Source of the DNA: JBBSJV01 sp038256935
Lineage (GTDB): Bacteria; Patescibacteriota; JACMRA01
NCBI GenBank assembly: GCA_038256935.1
Contig: JBBSJV010000007.1
Location: 1 to 27,445 of the forward strand
Direction of reading: 5' to 3'
DNA length: 27,445 bases
Below, in pieces: positions 8,860 to 15,360 of the stretch (positions within the stretch are counted from its first letter, which is position 1; every line of letters begins with the position of its first letter). The translations under genes were made by a program, and so were the position numbers. Under the pieces are notes generated by a model, which ran no database searches, was not told the origin of the DNA, and was given only the letters and a program-made list of their open reading frames with translations.

Positions 8860-9295
8860 AATTAAATTTATTTAGTAATTTTTCAAGAATTGCTTGGAGT
8901 AATTTTTGCTCATCAGAGGTAATATTTGTGAACAAATCATCACACATGCTATTAACATGATCCAATGAGTCCTTATATATTTGCTCCCCTTTTTCTGTAA
9001 GTTGCAAGATATTTTCTCTTCGATTTGTTGGATTAATAATAGTATTTACCCAGTCTTTTTCCATCATTATTTTAATATGACGACTGATGGCAGCTTGGGT
9101 TATTTCCATTATTTTTGCCAAACCTACCTGATTAGAAAGGCTTTTATCGCAGTCATGGATGTGAGCCAATATAAAAAACTGAGCAAAGCTAATCCCCAAA
9201 TCATTAGTCAAAGATTTATCCACTTCTTTATCCATAATGTGCACTAGCATATGCAGCATAGAAGCAGTCTTATGAATAGGAATATTACTTGACAT
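8849..9295 (-). CDS. MarR-family transcriptional regulator
   Basis: A winged helix-turn-helix dimeric repressor of 148 residues when started at the ATG at 9295 (MSSNIPIHKT...). A further in-frame start at 9367 would extend into the promoter and the neighbouring repeat array, so it is rejected. The recognition region reads LAKIMEITQAAISRHIKIMMEKDWV, followed by a wing containing NRRENILQLTEKG, the typical MarR D/N-x-R-x-x-x-x-x-L-T-x-x-G signature. The 11-nt overlap with the RND permease makes it the likely local regulator of that pump. The promoter carries an inverted repeat that may be its own operator (see next entry). Confidence 0.9.
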   Translation of the reverse strand: MSSNIPIHKTASMLHMLVHIMDKEVDKSLTNDLGISFAQFFILAHIHDCDKSLSNQVGLAKIMEITQAAISRHIKIMMEKDWVNTIINPTNRRENILQLTEKGEQIYKDSLDHVNSMCDDLFTNITSDEQKLLQAILEKLLNKFNYDF

Positions 9296-9331
9296 GTTAA
9301 TCCTTAAAATGTTAAGTGTTATTTTGTCAAG
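9293..9331 (-). promoter_or_regulatory. marR operon promoter and inverted-repeat operator candidate
   Basis: TTGACA (9325-9330), 17-nt spacer, weak -10 TTAAGG (9102+200, i.e. 9302-9307), 6 nt, then the ATG: a leaderless layout. The -35 and the first codons form an inverted repeat: CTTGACA at 9325-9331 and TGTCAAG at the start codon, on the minus strand. MarR proteins often bind such repeats around their own promoter; the assignment to this MarR is inference. Confidence 0.55.
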
Positions 9332-9630
9332 GCCATGCGGCGAGCTAGGGTGCCAGGTTTGAAACAAACCGACCGAATGGCGGCCCGACTTAACGGGTTC
9401 CCTACAAATTAAGAATTAATTTGAAAGGGTGTTCTTGATCGGGTCAGAATTTGGTCGTACCCTCACGGCGAATGAGAGAAAGGCAATGCGTAAGCATTAG
9501 CTAGAACAGATCGGACTTGCTCCGATCCAAGGCAGGTACGAAGTGCTAGCTAGAACAGACTGGATTTATTCCAGGCTAAACTTAAGCGAAACAAAATAGC
9601 CTGACTCAATGAATTCCCTACAAATAAAGT
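9331..9630. repeat. Structured repeat array R1 (candidate ncRNA or mobile element)
   Basis: This 300-nt gene-free stretch, more GC-rich than its surroundings, contains modules shared with R2 at 19394-19690. Module B (9331-9410) starts GGCCATGCGG, has hairpin GGTTTG-AAA-CAAACC (9356-9370) and ends GGGTTCCCTACAAAT. Module A (9461-9527) starts CCTCACGGCG, has TGAGAG and the hairpin GATCGGA-CTTGC-TCCGATC (9509-9527). A diverged A-like hairpin CTGGA-TTTAT-TCCAG follows at 9560-9574, and the array ends with ATTCCCTACAAAT. It sits between the 3' end of the DUF305 gene and the marR -35. No ORF inside is credible. Transcribed strand and function are unknown. Confidence 0.75.
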
Positions 9631-9651
9631 ATTAATTTTAAAACTCAAAGC

Positions 9652-10317
9652 TTAGTACCTAAGCATCATACTATGGTCATCAAATCTACTCATTAACCAA
9701 TTGTTAAGGGTATTTATTTCATTTTCTTGAGAATTAATTATATCACTTGCTAAATCCTTTATTTCTTCTTTTTGAGTCAGAGGCTGAATGCTTTTTGCCA
9801 TCATTATTGCCCCCATATGATGCTCAATCATTCCTTTAATATAAGCTTTATCTAGTTCATCTCCATTTAGTTTGTCAAGATCCCCCATCATCGGTGAGTA
9901 ATTACTATTATCTGTAAAATCAACTACGTACCACTGCTTATGCCATTTTTTCATTAGTTCGACCTCTCTTTCTTGATCTGTTATTACTTTTTGAGCAAAA
10001 GATTTGAGATCATCATTTTCAGATTTTGATAGAATTATTTTTGAAGTATCCACAGCTTCTTGATGGTGAGGAATCATATTTTCGATAAAGCTCTTATCAT
10101 CTTTTACCATCTCTGACATATTCATTTTCCCATGACCATGGCTCTCATTTTTTAAGTCACCATGCATAGTCATCCCAGAGGGTTTTACCATAGATTGATT
10201 AGTACTTGAGTTATTATTTGCTTTTGAGTTTTCATAAGCAATTGTAAAGACGATTGAAGTCACTACTACAATTACTAAAGAAGTAATAATGAAAATAGTT
10301 TTAGTTTGTTTAGTCAT
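9652..10317 (-). CDS. DUF305 family membrane-anchored protein (copper-associated)
   Basis: 221 residues. A single N-terminal membrane segment (about 7-27) serves as signal anchor. A low-complexity Asn/Ser/Thr and then His/Met-rich linker follows (about 31-70, with several HG, HGH and MxM groups able to bind copper). The ferritin-like DUF305 domain follows, with paired motifs MIPHHQEAVD (81-90) and MIEHHMGAIMMAK (163-175). The domain should lie outside the membrane. DUF305 proteins commonly occur in copper-resistance loci, and here the gene is last in an operon headed by csoR. Exact chemistry is not established for the family. The gap to the upstream gene is 43 nt. Confidence 0.88.
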   Translation of the reverse strand: MTKQTKTIFIITSLVIVVVTSIVFTIAYENSKANNNSSTNQSMVKPSGMTMHGDLKNESHGHGKMNMSEMVKDDKSFIENMIPHHQEAVDTSKIILSKSENDDLKSFAQKVITDQEREVELMKKWHKQWYVVDFTDNSNYSPMMGDLDKLNGDELDKAYIKGMIEHHMGAIMMAKSIQPLTQKEEIKDLASDIINSQENEINTLNNWLMSRFDDHSMMLRY

Positions 10318-10360
10318 AAAAAAATAATTGAGTTTGAAATATATTAGTTTGAAAAAATTA

Positions 10361-11137
10361 TTATAGGATCATATACATCATAATTAAAGCCATTCCGGCC
10401 ATAGCCAAATCTTCGATTAAACTAATTTTAGTCAGTGGCACCTTGAGTATTGTTCCAAGACAAGCACATTGAAATTTACGTCCTTCTAAGATATTTAAAA
10501 TTACCCCAATAGAGGCTACAGATAAAACTACAAAGGTGATCAGGCTTGTATAAAAGATTTGAAATCCACTCAGATATGCAATACCTAGAGCAAGCTCTAC
10601 AAAAGGATAAATAAGCCCCCATCCATACCATTTACCTGCTACTATATCATAGGTAGAATACCCCTCGGCAAAACCTTTCACATCCAACATTTTAAATAAG
10701 GAGAAGAAAACAAACCATAGTCCCATCAGCATATTCATAAATAACATCCAGTTGAAAGAAAAGGAGAAAAATTGTATGGACGAATCCAATAAATAAGTTA
10801 GTAGAAAACTTCCTCCAAATATGTAGCTCAAAATCACCATAAGCGGGATATAATCTTTCCAGCTGGTAACTTCTAAAGAATCCATGCTAGTATCCAAATG
10901 GTCATTAGTATGAGAATCCATGATCATTTTTTCACCGCTAAATGAGTAATCTCCAGCTTTTTTTAGTGCTTTGTTGATAGTATGTAAGCTAATATGTTTA
11001 GTCATTTCAACAATGGCTGTTTTATTTACAAAATCAATCTCAATATTTTTGATTGCTGGTAGACTATTTAAGGCTTTCTCGATCTTTTCTTGGCAGCACT
11101 CTTTGTTCATCCCTTTAATATTATAAGTATGAGTCAT
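10361..11137 (-). CDS. Heavy-metal-associated domain fused to MauE/DoxX-like membrane protein
   Basis: 258 residues. Residues 1-68 form an HMA (ferredoxin-like metal-chaperone) domain, but the usual GMxCxxC reads GMNKECC. The first Cys of CxxC is replaced by Lys, leaving adjacent Cys14 and Cys15. After a linker, residues about 96-258 hold at least four membrane helices in a MauE/DoxX-like arrangement, with the conserved EGRKFQCACLG motif at 218-228 supplying a second Cys pair. The fusion suggests metal binding or thiol-redox work coupled to a membrane partner during copper handling. It starts 5 nt after the csoR stop and is in one operon with it. Domain calls are good; the combined role is inference. 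Confidence 0.8.
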   Translation of the reverse strand: MTHTYNIKGMNKECCQEKIEKALNSLPAIKNIEIDFVNKTAIVEMTKHISLHTINKALKKAGDYSFSGEKMIMDSHTNDHLDTSMDSLEVTSWKDYIPLMVILSYIFGGSFLLTYLLDSSIQFFSFSFNWMLFMNMLMGLWFVFFSLFKMLDVKGFAEGYSTYDIVAGKWYGWGLIYPFVELALGIAYLSGFQIFYTSLITFVVLSVASIGVILNILEGRKFQCACLGTILKVPLTKISLIEDLAMAGMALIMMYMIL

Positions 11138-11142
11138 ATTTT

Positions 11143-11415
11143 TTAATTTGATAAATTATAAATTTTTAGTAGTTCATCTATTGTTTTGGTTTTGTTTTCT
11201 TCTAATTTTGATTCTAAGCAGTGATTTAAATGGCCTGCAAGTAATTCTTTTTTTATTGATTTCAATAACCCATTTACACTCTCAATTTGTTGAAGTATAT
11301 CGGGGCAATATTTATCCTGATCAATCATCGTAAGCACTTTATTGAGTGTTGTGGAAGCTGATTTTATTAGTTTTATACTTTTCTTTTTAGTTAGCTGTGT
11401 TCCGTAATTAGTCAT
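11143..11415 (-). CDS. csoR: CsoR-type metal-sensing transcriptional repressor
   Basis: A 90-residue all-helical DUF156/CsoR protein. The copper ligand set is present: Cys37 in DKYCPDIL, His62 and Cys66 in GHLNHC, matching the Cys-His-Cys pattern of Cu(I) sensors. Copper binding releases such proteins from DNA, so this gene probably derepresses its own operon (HMA-MauE and DUF305) when copper rises. The promoter contains an inverted repeat that fits a binding site. Unlike most genes here it has an untranslated leader of about 29 nt. FrmR and RcnR are related, but the Cys-His-Cys ligands and neighbours favour copper. Confidence 0.9.
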   Translation of the reverse strand: MTNYGTQLTKKKSIKLIKSASTTLNKVLTMIDQDKYCPDILQQIESVNGLLKSIKKELLAGHLNHCLESKLEENKTKTIDELLKIYNLSN

Positions 11416-11437
11416 ACAGTTTTATAAATTTTATTAT

Positions 11438-11479
11438 TACCCTATACTCTAGGATATAGGATATTATAGATCATGTCAA
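11438..11479 (-). promoter_or_regulatory. csoR operon promoter and operator
   Basis: On the minus strand TTGACA (11474-11479), a 17-nt spacer and TATCCT (11451-11456) form the promoter. Across the -10 lies an inverted repeat: TATCCTATA (11455-11463) and TATAGGGTA (11438-11446), nine-base arms with one mismatch and an 8-nt centre. The position over the -10 suits repression by CsoR. Confidence 0.65.
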
Positions 11480-11609
11480 GAATATTAACCTTAAGCCTTT
11501 ATTAAGCGGATTAAACCAGTAAATTATAAGCAACATTGACATATCAACAATATCTACTAAGCTAAAAAATGAAAGCAAATTTGATTGTTTGAATACTACA
11601 AAAAGTCCT

Positions 11610-12581
11610 ATGAAAATATCTGATAAACCCCTTTTTGACACAGCCCCCTATAGAGATCTAAAAGATCCTTGCCCAGTTTGGGATGGTAGCCTTTGGCATT
11701 TATACGGTTCTGCTGGCTCCACCACCACAGAGATTTGGAATATCTTGCATGCAACAGCCACTAGCTTGGATGGTCAGTGGAAAGTAGAGGAATTTGCCCA
11801 TCTTGAAGGACTTGATAAAGACCAAGTAGCAGCGCCTGCTGTGGTATACAACCCTAAAACCAAGCTATTTAATATGTTTGTACAGACAGATTTTATGTCA
11901 CTTGGTGGAACTATTGAGAGACTTATTTCAGCTGATGGTCATCACTTTGAATGGACTGATACTTTGATTAGATCTATTCCAAATACCCATGAAGCAGGTA
12001 TATATGATCCGGATCCAGCCATTATTAATGGTAGAAAGTACCTTACTTATTCTGGTACTGATGTTGTAGGTCGCCCTGATATTTACTTAGCAAAAAGTAC
12101 CAATAACACTTGGCGCGGTCCTTGGAAAAGAGTCGGTAAAATTCTTGATCACAGCGAAGTAAACCATCACAATCAAAAATCAAGTAGTAACTATGAATGG
12201 GGACTTGAAGGCTCGCAATTACTTGAGCTTCCAAATGGACTCAAATTATTAAATGCCGTTTGTTTCTTACCACAAGGAGAATTTCAAACTAGGCAAAGAA
12301 TATTTTTTGCTATCTCTGAAAATGTCGAAGGGCCCTACACTAGTCTTGGACCGATTCTTCAACCTTTAGATGACGGTTGGGCAAGTGGGGAAAACGGTCA
12401 CGGTTCAGTGATTTTACATGATGGGTTAATCCATCTTTTTTACCAAGCAAGACCTTCTAAACTAGGCTCAGTTTGGCGATATGGACACACCACTTTTAGT
12501 ATGGAATATATCCAAGAACTATATCAAAAAGCTCTCCAAAACAATCATCAGAAATCACAGCAAAAATTCAATGAAGCATAA
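11610..12581 (+). CDS. Glycoside hydrolase, GH43/GH117-like five-bladed beta-propeller
   Basis: About 323 residues from the ATG at 11610; a TTG seven codons earlier (11589) is an alternative start. Features of the GH32/43/62/68/117 clan: an early acidic pair in KDPCPVWDGSLWHLYGS, a mid-protein DPDPAIINGRKYLTYSG, an acidic segment EWGLEGSQLLELPNG, and GENGHGSVILHDGLIHLFYQAR near the end. These repeat the blade pattern of D/N-G-x-(Y/L)-x-L-(Y/F). There is no signal peptide, so it acts in the cytoplasm or leaves by an unknown route. Substrate cannot be read; arabinosides, xylosides or galactosides are typical. It is divergent from csoR and followed by the DegT-like and ABC genes in the same direction. 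Confidence 0.75.
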   Translation: MKISDKPLFDTAPYRDLKDPCPVWDGSLWHLYGSAGSTTTEIWNILHATATSLDGQWKVEEFAHLEGLDKDQVAAPAVVYNPKTKLFNMFVQTDFMSLGGTIERLISADGHHFEWTDTLIRSIPNTHEAGIYDPDPAIINGRKYLTYSGTDVVGRPDIYLAKSTNNTWRGPWKRVGKILDHSEVNHHNQKSSSNYEWGLEGSQLLELPNGLKLLNAVCFLPQGEFQTRQRIFFAISENVEGPYTSLGPILQPLDDGWASGENGHGSVILHDGLIHLFYQARPSKLGSVWRYGHTTFSMEYIQELYQKALQNNHQKSQQKFNEA

Positions 12582-12761
12582 AATGCTAATTAAAATTTTA
12601 TTTTGACTTTTATTTACACTACACAATTACTATAAATAATTACCCTAAAAAAGTAGCAAAAATAAACTCTCATGATTAAATATGGGTAGATTAAATGAAA
12701 TTGACATTACCCTTTAAATGAAGCATCCTTAGAATTATTAAAGACATTGGTAATTTAAAAA

Positions 12762-14048
12762 ATGCCTAAGACTGAAACTACAAAAGAGGATTTACAAAAA
12801 AGGGTTGGGATTCTTACAACCAGCTTAAAAAGAAAGGTGCATTGGTATACAGGATTGGGTATCAAAAGCTTTTTGCGAAAAGAAATTTTTAACTTAAGAC
12901 CAGGTGGGTTTTCAAACTATGCTTTAGACAGCGGTAGATGGTCAGGTTATGCCCATTTCTCTGCCAAGCAAAGCTTTATTAACATGCTTAGTAAGTTTGC
13001 AATTGAAAAAGATTCTAGAGTTTTAGTTCACCCCTTACTTCCTGCAGTTTTTATCGATTTACTAATTCAAAAACAAGTCCAAATCAAGACCATGGATATT
13101 GATCCAAACACCTTACAATGGCCTGAAGTTGAATTTAAAAAAGAAATGGACGGGCAAGTAAAGCCAAATTTGATTATCAACTACGGTTTCAATGGGCTTT
13201 ATAAATTTAATCAAGATTTATTAGTAATTGCTCAACAAGCCGTGGTTCCCACCCTTACAATAATCGATAACCCAAACATGGATACAAGTTTACTTGATCT
13301 TTTTCAAGCCCTTCGAAATGGCGGTTTTATGTGGCTATTTGGAGATAGTTTTTTGGATGAACAATTAGAAGTTGTTTTAGATGACAATTTACCAGGGCAG
13401 CCTTGGTATTTGTCTTGGAATGTAGAGCAACGAGCTAGGTCCATACTTGAATACCATCTTAAAGAGAGTCATGATTTGTATACCCCATTAATAGAGGCTT
13501 ACTTTTATCTAATCAATCAAAAATTAGGTGCTACTTCACTGCTTTTCAAACCTCAAATGTGGCTCAGTAACAAAATGGTTTTGCAGTCCAAGTTTAACTC
13601 CAAAAGAGATGCTGAGATGACACTGAAAAAATATTACTCACAAATTTTTGACTCGGCTGTTCCAGATATTATTTTCGAACTTCAAGACCAAGCACCTGTT
13701 AGTTATAAAGACTATGGACATAGTGAACTGATCATGCAAGCAAGCTATGAGATTACCTCAAAAGCTAAAGAAATCTACACTCACCTGCAAAATAACATTG
13801 ACATGTTTGCAACTGGGTCGCTACAAATACCTGAATTATATCTAGATTACGGATACTTAAAGTACTTTTTCTACACCACTGAACTTGAGCACTGGTACGC
13901 TGTCTTTAACAAAACCATGGAGGTTGAAAAACTCCCTCCCCTGCATCCTATCTTTGCAAAATTGAATCTTGAAAACGCCAGCATCATCTCTGAATACGCA
14001 TTGATAATTGATCTACCAAAAGCCATCAATCATCCACTTGCGAAGTAA
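12762..14048 (+). CDS. DegT/aminotransferase-fold-like protein, probably not PLP-dependent
   Basis: 428 residues, no signal peptide. Segment 60-175 resembles the large domain of DegT/DnrJ/EryC1 sugar aminotransferases: SGYAHFSAKQSF where the SGT-A-L motif should be, RVLVHPLLPAVFIDLL (GDEVI-P-x-T-F like), IKTMDIDPNTLQW (V-x-D-x-D-x-x-T), and PTLTIIDN (VIED). The family's catalytic Lys should follow about 40-60 residues later near a GG motif. Here GGFMWLFGD is present, but no lysine occurs between Lys148 and Lys234. If the fold assignment holds, this is a lysine-less, non-aminotransferase member. The C-terminal 200 residues are unrecognised. A TTGACA box (12701-12706) lies 55 nt upstream. Fold assignment is tentative. 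Confidence 0.5.
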   Translation: MPKTETTKEDLQKRVGILTTSLKRKVHWYTGLGIKSFLRKEIFNLRPGGFSNYALDSGRWSGYAHFSAKQSFINMLSKFAIEKDSRVLVHPLLPAVFIDLLIQKQVQIKTMDIDPNTLQWPEVEFKKEMDGQVKPNLIINYGFNGLYKFNQDLLVIAQQAVVPTLTIIDNPNMDTSLLDLFQALRNGGFMWLFGDSFLDEQLEVVLDDNLPGQPWYLSWNVEQRARSILEYHLKESHDLYTPLIEAYFYLINQKLGATSLLFKPQMWLSNKMVLQSKFNSKRDAEMTLKKYYSQIFDSAVPDIIFELQDQAPVSYKDYGHSELIMQASYEITSKAKEIYTHLQNNIDMFATGSLQIPELYLDYGYLKYFFYTTELEHWYAVFNKTMEVEKLPPLHPIFAKLNLENASIISEYALIIDLPKAINHPLAK

Positions 14049-14071
14049 ATAATTTCTTTGTGTATCATTTT

Positions 14072-14096
14072 GTCTTCCCGCACTTGTTGTGGGATC
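14072..14096 (+). repeat. REP-like palindrome, CCCGCA variant
   Basis: A 7-bp stem (14076-14082 with 14088-14094) around loop CTTGT. It has the same layout as the CCTGAA repeats (TGTC prefix, loop CTTG, GGATC end) but with different arms, so arm sequence varies while pairing is kept. It lies between the DegT-like and ABC genes. Confidence 0.6.
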
Positions 14097-14158
14097 TAAA
14101 TTGAAGTGTTAGCCTGATACTTAGTATCATATAGCGTAATAAATACGAATTATAAAGG

Positions 14159-14196
14159 TGTCATCCTGAACTTGTTTCAGGATCCCCTGTGGTGGC
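14159..14196 (+). repeat. REP-like palindrome, CCTGAA family, with conserved tail
   Basis: Stem ATCCTGAA (14163-14170) pairs with TTCAGGAT (14176-14183), preceded by GTGTC. The tail CCCTGTGGTGGCT recurs almost unchanged after the copy at 24600-24681, so the mobile unit is longer than the palindrome alone. Confidence 0.75.
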
Positions 14197-14276
14197 TGAA
14201 TTTAAACGGGAAGCTAAAGCATACCCCTACTAAACAAGCAATTGCCAAAAACCAAAATTCATGATCAGATTAAACA

Positions 14277-15326
14277 GTGTTAAAACCATTACAACCCAGC
14301 TATTTTAAACTAGCCAAAAAACTAGGGGACACCCTACCCTATGAAAACCTCAGCACCATTGATTTTTCCAAGCCTTGGTATAGAGCCTATTTTATCAGTG
14401 GGTGGTGGAGACTTGGTATTGTTTTTTTATCAGCAGTTTCAGGTTGGACTTTTATAGCACTGACACCTTTTTTATTTACTTATTCTTTTATTAACCTTCG
14501 CTTTGATTGGATTGTTTATATCTTTATCACTCGTATAGTTTTATTGATATTTTCCAGATTTTACGCTCGGGCTATGGAGCTTAATTATATAACTAATTTA
14601 CAAAATAGTATTTATTTTAGTAGCATTTCATGGCTTATGTCAGTGGATCCTATCTATCATACTTACAGAGAAACTGGGGTAATAATTTCCAAAATAAGTC
14701 GTATTCAAAAATCTGTCTCCAACATAATCGATCTTTTTATAAATTCAATCATGATAACTGTAGTCGGGGCTGTAGTTAGTATCATTACTCTAGCCAGTGT
14801 TAATCTTAAGTACGGATTAGCTTCTGCTATTTTTATTACTTTGATCATTTTTGCAAATGTAGTAGTAAATATATTTGACTCCCAAGCTACAGATAAAGAG
14901 ATACTCAAATACGAAGATAATGTAAAACAACAAGAGATCATGGGTATTTCTCAAATTGCTTATATTAGATCTATTTTTGCAACAGATATTGCTTTTAGTA
15001 ACCTACAAAAAACTAGAACACTTCACTCCAGTATCATGTGGGGAAGTAGCTTCGTAAGTTCAATTCTATACTCTTTGATTGTAGTTTTGTATTACTTGGG
15101 TTTGTTTGTAATTAGTTATCTATTATTACTTGAAGTTCAAAATGGAAGTCTTGATGTGGCAATTTCTCTAGGACTTATTACCACATATCTCTACAATACA
15201 GGATCTCTATTTGGTATAGGCTCCACAGCCAAAAAGCTAACCCAAGACATTATTTATCTAGACGACTTTTTCAAATTTGTAGATGGATACGGAAAGCAGA
15301 CTTATCCTGTTTTGGGTGAAGAATAG
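14277..15326 (+). CDS. ABC exporter transmembrane domain without ATPase domain
   Basis: 349 residues with GTG start. After an amphipathic N-terminus (1-35), six membrane segments follow in the spacing of type I ABC exporters (about 42-62, 72-92, 152-172, 178-196, 258-280, 288-305). A coupling-helix-like stretch around YHTYRETGVIISKISRIQKS precedes TM3. The end, TTYLYNTGSLFGIGS...LDDFFKFVDG, is the usual junction to a nucleotide-binding domain, but the gene stops here. No Walker A follows in any frame before the convergent gene at 15361. It therefore needs an ATPase in trans, or is a natural truncation. TTGCCA lies 29 nt before the GTG. Confidence 0.75.
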   Translation: MLKPLQPSYFKLAKKLGDTLPYENLSTIDFSKPWYRAYFISGWWRLGIVFLSAVSGWTFIALTPFLFTYSFINLRFDWIVYIFITRIVLLIFSRFYARAMELNYITNLQNSIYFSSISWLMSVDPIYHTYRETGVIISKISRIQKSVSNIIDLFINSIMITVVGAVVSIITLASVNLKYGLASAIFITLIIFANVVVNIFDSQATDKEILKYEDNVKQQEIMGISQIAYIRSIFATDIAFSNLQKTRTLHSSIMWGSSFVSSILYSLIVVLYYLGLFVISYLLLLEVQNGSLDVAISLGLITTYLYNTGSLFGIGSTAKKLTQDIIYLDDFFKFVDGYGKQTYPVLGEE

Positions 15327-15360
15327 AAATTCCTCTCATTGCGGGGTGGATTGGTTTACT

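Noticed and set aside
9296..9367. Longer MarR start at 9367
   Set aside because: It would translate through the -10, -35 and the left end of R1; the ATG at 9295 fits the leaderless spacing and the usual MarR length.
9331..9630. CRISPR array
   Set aside because: Modules are 60-80 nt, diverged and folded, without regular 25-40 nt direct repeats and unique spacers; no cas gene in the window.
15327..15360. Remnant nucleotide-binding domain after the ABC membrane gene
   Set aside because: Only 34 nt separate the stop codon from the convergent gene, and no Walker A or signature motif appears in any frame.
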